Shown: positions 1 to 8,251, counted from the stretch's first letter. The stretch: DNA of 64,000 nucleotides from DATCRE01 sp964235605 (GCA_964235605.1 CAXSCR010000012.1:20226-84225), one strand, 5' to 3'. Made by a program: numbers and translations. Notes: generated from the sequence alone by a model not told the origin.

Positions 1-1304
1 TTGGCTACTTGAAACTCATAGAGCTTTGCCTTATTCATGTTAATGTGAAGCTGAGATGGACTATAGAAACTTTCATTAAATTGAATAAGGCCTTCTTCTT
101 CTAATTTTTTTAATGCCCCATACACTTCCGTGGAATGATGATTGAATCGTTCAGAAAAATCATGCAAATCAAAATCATAGCTCTCCCCTTCACTACTACC
201 AACAGCCAACTGATAATAATTAGCTAAGCTTTGATAAATCTTCTTTAAGAAATCAATAGCAGGTTGAGACTGCTCCAGCTTCGCCCTTAAGTTTAGAACA
301 TCTGAATCATGATAAAGAATAACCGCGTATGCACGCACACCATCACGGCCACCCCGCCCTGCTTCTTGATAATATGACTCCAAATTTTCTGGCAGATCAA
401 GGTGTATAACAATGCGAACATCAGGCTTGTCAATGCCCATACCAAATGCATTTGTAGCCACCATCACACGTCTTTTATTTTGAATCCACTCATCCTGACG
501 CGTAGTTCTATCATCAAAGCTTAGCCCTGCGTGATAATAAAGCGCGACTATATTTTTCTTTGTGAGCCATTCAGCAATTTCCATGGTAGCCTTACGGGAA
601 CGCACGTAAATAATGGCTGATCCCTTAACTTTTCTTAGGATATCAAATACATGCTTTTCTTTATTTTCAGTTTTCCGTACTACAAATGAAAGATTATCAC
701 GCGCAAATGATTTTTGAAAAAGAGACGCATCTTTACGGAAGACCAACTTATCCATTATATCATCACGAACAAGCTCCGTAGCCGTTGCAGTAAGCGCAAT
801 AACAGGCACATCAGGTTTCAGTTCACGAAGTGTGGGGATCTTTAAATAAGGTGGTCTGAAGTCATATCCCCATTGGGAAATGCAATGCGCTTCATCAACG
901 GCAATAAGGGCAACCTTCATCTTCTTTACACGCGCAATGAAGATTTCTGTTTGAAGACGTTCGGGTGAAACATAAAGAAACTTAGTGGTTCCATATATCG
1001 CATTGTCAAGTAAGATGTCTATTACCTTACGATGCATTCCTGAGTGTATGGCAACTGCATCTATTCCACGCTTTTGTAATTGCTCTACTTGATCCTTCAT
1101 TAACGCAATTAAAGGTGTAATAACAATGCAAAGTCCATCCAACATCAGCGTTGGCACTTGAAAACAAACAGATTTTCCACCGCCCGTTGGCAGTAAGGCA
1201 AGCGTATCCTTGCCATCCAATACTGATTGAATAATATCTTCCTGCAACGGTCTAAATTGACTATGATTCCAGTATCGATTTAATATGACTTGTGCAGTTT
1301 CCAG
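1..1304 (-). CDS. recQ: ATP-dependent DNA helicase RecQ, 5' part (C-terminus beyond window)
   Basis: This is a superfamily 2 DNA-unwinding helicase for recombination and repair. About 435 residues are visible. They include QFRPLQEDII, the Walker A PTGGGKS, the DEAH box in AVDEAHCISQWG, and a QEAGRGGRDG motif. After the helicase core the chain passes into a winged-helix region (ending SPSQLHINMNKAKLYEF) and shows no four-cysteine zinc cluster, so it resembles the zinc-less RecQ paralogues of Bacteroidota. The open frame begins just after an in-frame TAG at 1308-1310. No ATG precedes the conserved ETAQVILNRYW start, so I place the start at a CTG (1302-1304) directly beside a tandem-repeat block. 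The start codon is the weak point; the family assignment is firm. Confidence 0.9.
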   Translation of the reverse strand, partial: METAQVILNRYWNHSQFRPLQEDIIQSVLDGKDTLALLPTGGGKSVCFQVPTLMLDGLCIVITPLIALMKDQVEQLQKRGIDAVAIHSGMHRKVIDILLDNAIYGTTKFLYVSPERLQTEIFIARVKKMKVALIAVDEAHCISQWGYDFRPPYLKIPTLRELKPDVPVIALTATATELVRDDIMDKLVFRKDASLFQKSFARDNLSFVVRKTENKEKHVFDILRKVKGSAIIYVRSRKATMEIAEWLTKKNIVALYYHAGLSFDDRTTRQDEWIQNKRRVMVATNAFGMGIDKPDVRIVIHLDLPENLESYYQEAGRGGRDGVRAYAVILYHDSDVLNLRAKLEQSQPAIDFLKKIYQSLANYYQLAVGSSEGESYDFDLHDFSERFNHHSTEVYGALKKLEEEGLIQFNESFYSPSQLHINMNKAKLYEFQVA

Positions 1305-1330
1305 GAACTAGGTGTGGTTATTAGTTAAGC

Positions 1331-1375
1331 GTTAATAGTTAGCGTTAATAGTTAGCGTTAATTGTTAATTGTTAC
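1331..1375. repeat. Tandem 13/7-bp repeat block between recQ and the TraB-family gene
   Basis: Two copies of a 13-bp unit (GTTAATAGTTAGC at 1331-1343 and 1344-1356) are followed by GTTAATT, GTTAATT and GTTACTA. The last five codons and the stop of the neighbouring TraB-family gene lie in this block, and recQ begins about 30 bp to its left. It belongs with the heptamer-period blocks elsewhere in the window. Confidence 0.85.
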
Positions 1376-2281
1376 TAATTTAATAGGTGTAAGTATAAAG
1401 CCTTGTCTTGAGAGCTCCCGAACCAGACCTTTTCGAAAATCTAGATGGGCAATTCCAACGGCTATGAAACAATCTTTGCTCTTGATAAGATTCGGCAACT
1501 GCTTCATCCAATCTATATTCCTTTGTTTTAAAAGCCCTACAGGGTAACCCCTTGCAAACGCATTAAAACGATAAACATATACTCCTTGCTCATAAGATTT
1601 CATTTCTAATAACATTGTGTTCATTTTTTTAGTCTCTTCACCCGAAATCATTTTTACCGTTTCAACTATACCTGTTGTTATCTCACTGATAAACTTCTCT
1701 GAGGTATACACATCTTTTATATTACTTCTATTATCCAGTCCAATACATACTTTTTTTGCTGAATCGGCTTTTTCAAATAATATATTATCCACCAATTGCA
1801 TATCCGTACCAACTTTTAAATTATGCTTTTCAGCTAATGTATTCATCAAAAATATTCCGAACGCATAAAGTACAGGCACTTTTGGTAATTTAGAAGTATC
1901 CATCACTGTAATGCTTACGCCCGTCTCTTTTAAAATGAAATTATTCACCAGATCAAAATCTTTTCCGAAAAACTCTCTGGCGGTTCTTTTTTCATTTGCA
2001 AGATCATTTGGCCAATCGCTTATTGCTAATGTGCCTTTGTTAGGCATACTTTCAATAATAAAAGTAGATGATGAATGGATTAAGGAATCTAAAAGTGGAA
2101 AAGAGTCAACCCATTCATTACCAAAAATATGTATTGTACCAAGCAAATAGCTGGTGTGTGAAGAGCCTAGAGACTGAACTTTCCAGAGTACTGAGTTAAC
2201 CCCATTCTTAACCTGCGCGTTTAATACGTTAAACAATAGGATAAAAAACCACAAGCAAAATAATTCTCTTTTAATTCTCAT
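1358..2281 (-). CDS. TraB/GumN family secreted protein
   Basis: This 307-residue protein has an N-terminal signal peptide (hydrophobic residues 8-20, ending NAQ), so it is probably periplasmic or surface-exposed. The TraB/GumN signature is visible as YLLGTIHIFG near residues 45-54, followed by an acidic FIIES segment, and the closing AVGIAHLDFRKGLV motif holds the second conserved glycine-histidine pair. The family is related to ChaN/TIKI-type folds and metal-dependent hydrolysis has been proposed, but the bacterial role is unclear. It runs in the same direction as recQ and the enoyl-CoA hydratase gene. Its last residues are encoded by repeat DNA, so the C-terminal VTINN tail may be an acquired extension. 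Confidence 0.8.
   Translation of the reverse strand: MRIKRELFCLWFFILLFNVLNAQVKNGVNSVLWKVQSLGSSHTSYLLGTIHIFGNEWVDSFPLLDSLIHSSSTFIIESMPNKGTLAISDWPNDLANEKRTAREFFGKDFDLVNNFILKETGVSITVMDTSKLPKVPVLYAFGIFLMNTLAEKHNLKVGTDMQLVDNILFEKADSAKKVCIGLDNRSNIKDVYTSEKFISEITTGIVETVKMISGEETKKMNTMLLEMKSYEQGVYVYRFNAFARGYPVGLLKQRNIDWMKQLPNLIKSKDCFIAVGIAHLDFRKGLVRELSRQGFILTPIKLVTINN
1376..1397. repeat. 22-bp direct repeat, copy 1 (inside the 3' end of the TraB-family gene)
   Basis: This 22-bp stretch, with core TAATTTAATAGGTGTAAG, is identical to 2327-2348. Here it encodes the LTPIKL segment near the C-terminus of the TraB-family protein. Confidence 0.8.
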
Positions 2282-2326
2282 ATTTCTTGGGGGATTGCCC
2301 GGTTAGTTAATCAGTGATTATGAATT

Positions 2327-2348
2327 TAATTTAATAGGTGTAAGTATA
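2327..2348. repeat. 22-bp direct repeat, copy 2 (between the enoyl-CoA hydratase and TraB-family genes)
   Basis: This is the second copy of the 22-bp element at 1376-1397. It lies in the short gap between the enoyl-CoA hydratase stop and the TraB-family start. Since the first copy is coding, this one looks like a scar from duplication or recombination of the TraB-family 3' end. Confidence 0.75.
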
Positions 2349-2358
2349 TGCCTTTCAA

Positions 2359-3132
2359 TTACCATGCTATTTTTTCCTTGGCTAGAAAGGATGCAATTCC
2401 TTTTTGACAATCTGGTGTACTGCGGGCTTGCGCATTCATTTTTGCAGCATGATCTAACGCATCATTTAAAGAGAGAGATTGCACCTCTGCTATCATTTGC
2501 TTGGTTAGCATCATGGCATGAGCGGAGTTGCCTTCAATAAGGCTTGATGCGAGTTGTAATACTTCTTTTTCAAGTGCCTCGCGTGAGCATAATTTATAAA
2601 TGAGACCAGCTTGTAATGCTTGCTCGGCCGTAATTGCATTGCCACTTAATAATAAATGCTTAGCCTGCATTTCGCCAACTTTCCTAAGCAGAAATACCAT
2701 TACAATGGCAGGTACAAAACCGATCTTTACTTCCGTATATCCAAATTTAGCTTCGGGAACTGCGAACGTAAAATCACAAACCGTAGCCAGGCCACATCCA
2801 CCTGCCAACGCATGGCCTTGTACTTGTGCTATAACTACTTTTTTTAGTGTATAAATTTGAAGGAAGAGGTCTTTCAAATTAGTTGAGTCCTCGAAGTTCT
2901 CATCATAAGAAAAATCTTGCAACTGTTGTAAGTAAGCGAGATCTGCCCCTGCACAAAATGATTCGCCTTGTGCATTCAAAATAATAACTTTCACATTTTC
3001 ATCCGCTTCTGCGATAGAAAATGCTTCCTTTAGCTGGGCAACCATCTCCTGATTCAAGGCATTGCGTTTCTCAGGTCGATTTAAAGTAATAAAGCCAATC
3101 CTATTTTTTACTGAATATTGTATATATGTCAT
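2359..3132 (-). CDS. Enoyl-CoA hydratase/isomerase family protein
   Basis: At 257 residues this is a typical crotonase-fold enzyme. The oxyanion-hole and CoA motifs are present as SFCAGADLAYL near residues 58-68 and GHALAGGCGLATVCDF near 105-120, followed by FGYTEVKIGFVPAIV. The family hydrates or isomerises acyl-CoA thioesters in fatty-acid or branched-chain amino-acid breakdown. The sequence is close in style to the methylglutaconyl-CoA hydratase-like members common in Bacteroidota, but the substrate cannot be read from the sequence. It sits 18 bp downstream of the ComEC gene on the same strand, so co-transcription is likely without an obvious metabolic link. Confidence 0.9.
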   Translation of the reverse strand: MTYIQYSVKNRIGFITLNRPEKRNALNQEMVAQLKEAFSIAEADENVKVIILNAQGESFCAGADLAYLQQLQDFSYDENFEDSTNLKDLFLQIYTLKKVVIAQVQGHALAGGCGLATVCDFTFAVPEAKFGYTEVKIGFVPAIVMVFLLRKVGEMQAKHLLLSGNAITAEQALQAGLIYKLCSREALEKEVLQLASSLIEGNSAHAMMLTKQMIAEVQSLSLNDALDHAAKMNAQARSTPDCQKGIASFLAKEKIAW

Positions 3133-3150
3133 AAATCATTAAATCTATAG

Positions 3151-5250
3151 TTATAGCTCAGTCGTAAAGGCGCCTGCGTGAAGAACCGAATGTACTTCCA
3201 TATTTTGCGCCTTAGCTTCTTTTAAAAATTGGTTAGCAAAGTACAGAGAATTGCTACCATCGAGTATCACTTTCTTGAAATTGAGTTTTCTGATTTTACG
3301 GATGTCTTTTACTGAATTATTAGCGATTACTAAGAAATCTACAGCAGCGTTTGTGGGTATATCACAATTTTTATCGTTTACTAGAAGAATGAGTTTACCA
3401 TTCCAGTACATGGCATTGGCACCGGTTACATTTTTAATCATACTAACTCTACCATCTATAACATGACTTACACCATGGCGTAATCTATTTGGTTGAATGT
3501 GAAACTGGATATTCTCCAGATCAGTATACATAGCCGAATCTGCGATGAAATAACTATGACCTTTTTCCATTAAATCAATAGCTGAATGACCTTTTATACT
3601 ATACACTGCAAGTTGTTTGTGATTAACATTGGTATTAAAATGAATCCACTGAAATGTGGTATATATTAACGAAAGCACTGCTGCACCATATAGATAACTT
3701 AAACGCTTATATTTAATTAAAAGAAGTAAACTTATAGTTATCGCCATTAAAAGCCAGCACTGAAAGGAGCTTATGTAGATGTTATTAATAAGGCTAAATG
3801 GTAATGACTCGATCCAGAATACAAATACATTCATAAGCTTTATAAGAACTGCAATTACGTTACTTAATAGAGAAGCCAATGAAGAAAAGAAACTGGTGGC
3901 TAGTAATGTAAGTCCTAAAAATAAAATCAGTGACGAGCCTGGTATAACGAGAAGATTGGACAATATAAAGTAATTAGGAAACTGATGAAAATAAAATAAG
4001 CCCAAAGCAAAAGTTGCCACCTGTGCAGCTATAGACATGGCTGTCATCTTCCATACTTTGCTCATCAATAATGTATTGGGTTGAATTAAATTTGAGAGCC
4101 CATTATAGAGAGACACTATGCCGAGTAAAGCCAAATAGGACAACTGAAATCCGACAGACATAATGAGATATGGATCATATAATAAAATAACAAACGCGGA
4201 CGCAGCTAACGTATTATAAATATTGGTTCTGTAATCTACTGGCCTTGACAAGGCTACAAATGAAAACATCGTAACAGCACGTAGCACCGATGGCGAAAGC
4301 CCCGTTATGAAAGCATACATCCATAGTAAACAAATACTGATAATGGCTAGGGTCCATTTCCCCGTTCGGGTTTTATTAATGGGATTTAATAGAAATAAAA
4401 GAAGCCCATATATAATGCCAACGTGTAGACCACTTACCGATAGAACATGCATAGCACCCGTAGCACCGTAAGCGGATAAAAGTTCGTTATCTAATCCGTC
4501 AGTAACCCCTAAAACTAGCGCAATGATTATACCTCGCTCACGAGTACCTGCAACATATTTTTTTAATTGAGATTCAGCCCAGCTTCTACTGAGAGAAGCG
4601 TATTTGACAAACGAATTAGAAGGTCTATAGTCAATTAATCTAATGTTCTCTTTTTTAATAAATTGTTGGTGATAGATGTCTTTGAAGCTCAGATAACGTT
4701 TATAGTCAAATTCGTCAGGGTTGAGAGGTGCTGAAATAAGTTGTGGGGTACCTTTAATGAGAAACACATCACCATAATGAAAAGGTGATGAAAAATCCTG
4801 CTTAGAAAAATATAAAACGATTTTGCCCTGATGCGACTTCCATTCACTGCCTATTAAAACAGATTCAATAGTAGCTTCTGCTTTAAAGGAATTTTTCCTT
4901 TCTGATGGTGAATTTATAAGTACGGCTTTATAATATTCAATGCTACCCTTATCCTTAATAATATGATCGGCGTAATTTGTTTCAGTCTGTAAATGCGTAT
5001 GCAGATATCCGCCAATGAAGACAGCAATTAATCCAATAAAGCCGACGTTGAATTTCTGCTGGCCCTGGTCATTTAATAATTTTCTTTGTCGGATAAAAAA
5101 CGCAGCTCCCCAATACAATAGAACTAATAAACTAAAAATTATATAGACATATTTATTGGATATAATATCAGGGTAATATATACCAAGACAGATACCTGTT
5201 ATAAAAAAGAGAACAATCCTTACAAAGGCGTAGGGTACCCATTGGATCAT
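3151..5250 (-). CDS. comEC: ComEC/Rec2 family DNA uptake channel protein
   Basis: This 699-residue polytopic membrane protein has an N-terminal DUF4131-like part with two hydrophobic segments (about 10-60) and a soluble OB-like region. The ComEC core follows, with the diagnostic ALVLGVTDGL and GATGAMHVLSVSGLHVGIIYG segments near residues 245-280 and several membrane helices up to about residue 540. The family carries single-stranded DNA across the inner membrane during transformation. The C-terminal part (about 545-699) is short and lacks the HxHxDH metallo-beta-lactamase motif seen in longer ComEC proteins; the short form is frequent in Bacteroidota. The start ATG at 5248-5250 gives a sensible first helix. 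Confidence 0.93.
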   Translation of the reverse strand: MIQWVPYAFVRIVLFFITGICLGIYYPDIISNKYVYIIFSLLVLLYWGAAFFIRQRKLLNDQGQQKFNVGFIGLIAVFIGGYLHTHLQTETNYADHIIKDKGSIEYYKAVLINSPSERKNSFKAEATIESVLIGSEWKSHQGKIVLYFSKQDFSSPFHYGDVFLIKGTPQLISAPLNPDEFDYKRYLSFKDIYHQQFIKKENIRLIDYRPSNSFVKYASLSRSWAESQLKKYVAGTRERGIIIALVLGVTDGLDNELLSAYGATGAMHVLSVSGLHVGIIYGLLLFLLNPINKTRTGKWTLAIISICLLWMYAFITGLSPSVLRAVTMFSFVALSRPVDYRTNIYNTLAASAFVILLYDPYLIMSVGFQLSYLALLGIVSLYNGLSNLIQPNTLLMSKVWKMTAMSIAAQVATFALGLFYFHQFPNYFILSNLLVIPGSSLILFLGLTLLATSFFSSLASLLSNVIAVLIKLMNVFVFWIESLPFSLINNIYISSFQCWLLMAITISLLLLIKYKRLSYLYGAAVLSLIYTTFQWIHFNTNVNHKQLAVYSIKGHSAIDLMEKGHSYFIADSAMYTDLENIQFHIQPNRLRHGVSHVIDGRVSMIKNVTGANAMYWNGKLILLVNDKNCDIPTNAAVDFLVIANNSVKDIRKIRKLNFKKVILDGSNSLYFANQFLKEAKAQNMEVHSVLHAGAFTTEL

Positions 5251-5319
5251 TCATGAAAGGTATAAATTTTTGTGATCTGAGAAAATATACTCGGCTCAAC
5301 ACCCCCACGGAAAACTTAT

Positions 5320-5354
5320 AGCTTCTGGCTGCTGGCTTTGAGCTGCTAGCTCGA
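5320..5354. repeat. Heptamer tandem repeat block (AGCTTCT type)
   Basis: Five consecutive 7-bp units are present: AGCTTCT, GGCTGCT, GGCTTTG, AGCTGCT and AGCTCGA. The period is exactly 7 although the units are degenerate. The block lies upstream of comEC. Confidence 0.75.
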
Positions 5355-5693
5355 TTTTTTAAAGTTTTATGCAGGGGCCTCACATGTGGGGTTCATGTTA
5401 AGGATTTGTATTTCAAGACCACGTGGCATCACGAATAAGTAAAAGCTGCAGATGACAATCATCGTTTGAAAGCGTAAACCCTCCAGAGAAATCGCTTGTA
5501 ATATTGGGAAGTTGAGCCAATCCAGTTCATAAAGCATTATTAAACTGGTTAGCGTCCAGTAAAACAAACACCTTTCCTAAAACATCATGAGAAGGATTCT
5601 TTTTTTTATCAATTGTTAGTAAAAATGACGCTTAATCATTTAATCAACTATCATTTTTTTAAAAGCAATTCCCTGGGCTCAACCCCTGTAAAC

Positions 5694-5713
5694 AGCCGGA
5701 TTCACATCCGGCT
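5694..5713 (-). terminator. Hairpin just downstream of phoH
   Basis: A perfect 8-bp stem (AGCCGGAT / ATCCGGCT) with the loop TCAC begins 6 bp past the phoH stop codon. The T-run (TTTT) lies on the plus-strand side, so on the phoH transcript it is a hairpin without a clear U-tract. It may act as an RNA 3'-end stabiliser. Confidence 0.55.
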
Positions 5714-5718
5714 TTTAT

Positions 5719-6687
5719 CTATCGTCTTTCAGTAGGAAGCTCTTTGCTGTAGGCTTCTATAATATCTCGTACAAGCTTGTGACGCACTACGTCCTTCTCA
5801 TTTAGCTCAATCACACCAATTCCCTTAACATTGTTTAAAATTCGTATGGCTTCCTTCAATCCTGAATTTTGACGTGAAGGTAAATCGATTTGAGTCGCGT
5901 CGCCGGTTACAATCATTTTAGAATCAGGGCCCATGCGGGTAAGAAACATTTTCATTTGCATGGGTGTGGTATTTTGTGCCTCATCCAACAAAATAAAAGC
6001 ATTATTCAAAGTACGTCCACGCATGTATGCCAAAGGAGCAATTTCAATAAGCTCCCTTTCCATATAATACTTAAGCTTCTCAAAAGGGATCATGTCATTG
6101 AGCGCATCGTATATGGGTCGTAAATAAGGATCAATTTTCTCCTTTAAGTCTCCAGGAAGAAACCCAAGGTTCTCCCCTGCCTCTACTGCAGGTCTGGTAA
6201 TAATAATCTTTTTTACCAGCTTGTTTTTTAAAGCACGTACAGCAAGTGCTACGGAAATATAAGTTTTACCTGTACCTGCAGGTCCTAAGGCAAACACCAA
6301 ATCATTATCTTTTACCAAGTCAACCAAACTCTGTTGATTAACTGTTTTGGGTCTTATGGGTGAACCCTTGGTGCCATACAAAATAATATCTTCAGAGGTA
6401 ATGGCAGCCTCTCCATCTGGCAACATTATCTCTTGTTCATTTGCAATATAATTTTGTATATTTTCTTGCGTCAATTTGCCGTACTTATGGTAATGGTCAA
6501 TCAACGAATTTAGTATTTCATCTATTTGGCCTATCTCAGATGTGCTTCCTTTTATAAGTATTTCATTTCCTCGGGAAACAATTTTACTTTTCGGAAATGC
6601 CGATGCCAGTGAATCAATATTTCTATTTCCTACTCCAAGAAAATCTATCAGAGAGATGTTGTTTAAGGTTACTGTTTTTTCGATCAA
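5719..6687 (-). CDS. phoH: PhoH family NTPase
   Basis: This 322-residue protein has the PhoH architecture. An N-terminal KH-like segment (about 1-90) precedes a P-loop NTPase with Walker A ALGPAGTGKTYIS (about 131-143), the ITRPAVEAGENLGFLPGD motif and a Walker B/DEAQN box (FILLDEAQN, about 230-238). PhoH proteins are ATPases linked to RNA metabolism, often near ybeY. It is divergent from the SAM hydroxide adenosyltransferase gene with a 139-bp spacer that must hold both promoters. Length and motifs are complete. Confidence 0.93.
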   Translation of the reverse strand: MIEKTVTLNNISLIDFLGVGNRNIDSLASAFPKSKIVSRGNEILIKGSTSEIGQIDEILNSLIDHYHKYGKLTQENIQNYIANEQEIMLPDGEAAITSEDIILYGTKGSPIRPKTVNQQSLVDLVKDNDLVFALGPAGTGKTYISVALAVRALKNKLVKKIIITRPAVEAGENLGFLPGDLKEKIDPYLRPIYDALNDMIPFEKLKYYMERELIEIAPLAYMRGRTLNNAFILLDEAQNTTPMQMKMFLTRMGPDSKMIVTGDATQIDLPSRQNSGLKEAIRILNNVKGIGVIELNEKDVVRHKLVRDIIEAYSKELPTERR

Positions 6688-6826
6688 TTAAATATTGTTT
6701 TAGTATGAATGCTATTACAAAATCTGTGCTTAGCCAATGTAAATTAGTAATCTTTGTTTTAAACGTGAATCATAAATCTAAAATCGTAAATTTCCGCGAA
6801 AAAAAATTTTGTTATAAATAATATCC

Positions 6827-7609
6827 ATGGCAATCGTAACCTTGCTTACAGACTCCGGTGAAGGCGATCATTACGTGGCATCTATTAAGGCCAAGATAAT
6901 TGGTATTAATCCCGGTGTGAGGATAGAGGATATCTGTCATAAAATCAAACCCAATGACATTGGCCACGCAGCATTTGTACTGCGCGCTGTTTTTCGTGAT
7001 TTCCCGAAAGGAACCGTACACCTTGTAGGAGTCGACGCGGGAGGAAATCGTGGTGATATACCAATCGCCATTCAACTTGAAGACCATTTCTTTGTCGGTA
7101 ATGATAATGGCTTTTTCGGATTAATAAGTGACAAACCGCATCAATATATAATAGCGTTGAATTCTATTAATAGTATTAATACCACTTTTCCTGAACGCGA
7201 CATCTTTGCTCCTGCAGCTGTGAAATTGGCCAGTGGTGTTTCGCTATCTGACCTAGGCAAACCTTTGACGCAGTTTAAAAAGATGATTGATAGGCAGATA
7301 AAAGCAACAAAAAAACAAATAACTGGAAGCGTAATCCGGGTAGACAGTTTTGGAAATCTGATCACGAATATTCCTAAAGAAACATTTGAAATTTTAAGCA
7401 AGGGGAAATTATATACTATCAATTTTGGTGGTGAGAAGTTTAAGCGCATGCATATGCAATACAATCAGGCTGATCAAGGTGAATGTTGCATCGTCTTTAA
7501 CAGCCTTGGACTTTTAGAAATTGGAATTTATAAAGGCAACGCTGCGGAGCTGCTTGGGCTGGATTATGATAGCGTTGTCAATATTGTTTTTGAAGAAGGA
7601 ATTGTGTAG
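6827..7609 (+). CDS. SAM hydroxide adenosyltransferase (DUF62 family)
   Basis: This 260-residue protein belongs to the family that hydrolyses S-adenosylmethionine to adenosine and methionine and is related to fluorinases and chlorinases. The N-terminal LLTDSGEGDHYVASIKAKI holds the family Asp and the D-x-YV motif. HAAFVLRAVFRDFPKGTVHLVGVDAG and the VDSFGNLITNI motif of the C-terminal barrel (about 185) follow, and the end reads FNSLGLLEIGIYKGNAA as in family members. It is monocistronic and divergent from phoH. Its stop codon (7607-7609) abuts a heptamer-repeat block. Confidence 0.92.
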   Translation: MAIVTLLTDSGEGDHYVASIKAKIIGINPGVRIEDICHKIKPNDIGHAAFVLRAVFRDFPKGTVHLVGVDAGGNRGDIPIAIQLEDHFFVGNDNGFFGLISDKPHQYIIALNSINSINTTFPERDIFAPAAVKLASGVSLSDLGKPLTQFKKMIDRQIKATKKQITGSVIRVDSFGNLITNIPKETFEILSKGKLYTINFGGEKFKRMHMQYNQADQGECCIVFNSLGLLEIGIYKGNAAELLGLDYDSVVNIVFEEGIV

Positions 7610-7664
7610 GGACGAGGGACGAAGTATGAGGGACGAGGAATGAAGTACGAAGGACGAGGGAGGA
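7609..7664. repeat. Heptamer repeat block, left arm (GGGACGA type)
   Basis: Eight consecutive 7-bp units are present: GGGACGA, GGGACGA, AGTATGA, GGGACGA, GGAATGA, AGTACGA, AGGACGA and GGGAGGA. The block begins at the last base of the upstream stop codon. It is the inverted partner of 7736-7819. Confidence 0.9.
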
Positions 7665-7735
7665 GATTCTACTGTAGTCAACGGGGCCGGTACTTTTGAT
7701 GACAGAAGTGTTATTTTCATTTGCTAATTTTCACT

Positions 7736-7819
7736 TACTTCGTCCCTCGTATTTCGTACTTTATTTTACTTCGTCCCTCGTTCCTCGTACTTCGTACTTT
7801 CTTTACCTCGTGCTTCGTA
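7736..7819. repeat. Heptamer repeat block, right arm (inverted partner)
   Basis: About twelve 7-bp units are written in the complementary sense, including TACTTCG, TCCCTCG, TATTTCG, TCGTCCC, TCGTTCC and TCGTACT twice. With 7609-7664 they could fold into a long imperfect hairpin around a 71-bp unique centre. Confidence 0.88.
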
Positions 7820-7845
7820 CTTTTTTTGACGATTTAAGCGTTGGC

Positions 7846-7879
7846 TATTGTGTAAAATAGCAAAGTTTATTCATATTTG
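7846..7879 (+). promoter_or_regulatory. Likely promoter of tRNA-Leu
   Basis: CATATTTG at 7872-7879 is a one-mismatch match to the Bacteroidota -7 box TAnnTTTG. A TTG at 7848-7850 lies 21 bp upstream, in -33 position. The tRNA begins 10 bp after the box. Confidence 0.55.
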
Positions 7880-7888
7880 CACTCCGAT

Positions 7889-7970
7889 GCCTTAGTGGCG
7901 GAACTGGTAGACGCGCACGATTCAAAATCGTGTACCGTAAGGTGTGCCGGTTCGATTCCGGCCTGAGGTA
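7889..7970 (+). tRNA. tRNA-Leu (anticodon CAA)
   Basis: The 82-nt cloverleaf pairs GCCTTAG with CTGAGGT in the acceptor stem and has discriminator A. The anticodon stem-loop is CACGA-TTCAAAA-TCGTG, which reads CAA. A variable arm typical of tRNA-Leu (TACCGTAAGGTGT) and the T-arm GCCGGTTCGATTCCGGC are present. CCA is not encoded. Confidence 0.96.
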
Positions 7971-7995
7971 CTCAAATGATAATCAGGACTTTATA

Positions 7996-8031
7996 GGTCG
8001 ATTCTTAAAAAGAATCGGCCTCTTTTGTTTT
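7996..8031 (+). terminator. Rho-independent terminator after tRNA-Leu
   Basis: An 11-bp stem (GGTCGATTCTT / AAGAATCGGCC, one G-T pair) with the loop AAA is followed by TCTTTTGTTTT. It begins 26 bp past the tRNA. Confidence 0.88.
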
Positions 8032-8035
8032 AGGC

Positions 8036-8057
8036 ATTATGCTAGGATTATGCTAGA
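8036..8057. repeat. Two tandem 11-bp units downstream of tRNA-Leu
   Basis: ATTATGCTAGG is followed directly by ATTATGCTAGA. The position just past a tRNA gene and its terminator makes a relic of an integrated element possible, but no integrase is present. Confidence 0.55.
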
Positions 8058-8081
8058 AGTCGCGCCAGTATTAGGACTTTT

Positions 8082-8251
8082 ATGAAATTCGAACCAAAAA
8101 AAAAGGTCGTATTTATCAATGGTAAACCCATCGCGGTTACTCACACGGACTTAGTAAATCTTAGTTCTGATTTAATTATTGCTATCCAATTAAGGACTAC
8201 GAAAAAGCAGCACAAATTAGATATTGGATGAAGGAGGTTGATACAAAATAA
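8082..8251 (+). pseudogene. Small UVR-motif protein gene with a frameshift
   Basis: From ATG 8082 the frame reads MKFEPKKKVVFINGKPIAV and goes on to a TGA at 8229-8231 (49 residues). Near codon 37 a second frame takes over with KDYEKAAQIRYWMKEVDTK and a stop at 8249-8251. The DYEKAAxIRxxMKE segment is the UvrB/UvrC-type (UVR) helical-hairpin motif. Together the pieces would make a protein of about 56 residues, so a single indel around 8188-8195 has probably broken the gene. Motif recognition is by eye, and a sequencing error is possible. Confidence 0.55.

Larger units (their letters stand above)
5251..5718. other. Intergenic stretch between comEC and phoH
   Basis: This 468-bp gap holds the heptamer block at 5320-5354 and a hairpin at 5694-5713. 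A 66-codon minus-strand open frame (5367-5567) has no recognisable motif and an unlikely composition, so I do not call it a gene. Confidence 0.6.

Noticed and set aside
5367..5567. 66-codon minus-strand frame between comEC and phoH
   Set aside because: It has no motif, an unlikely composition and a heptamer block directly beside it.
7609..7819. CRISPR array
   Set aside because: The units are only 7 bp, contiguous and degenerate, with no unique spacers or cas genes in the window.
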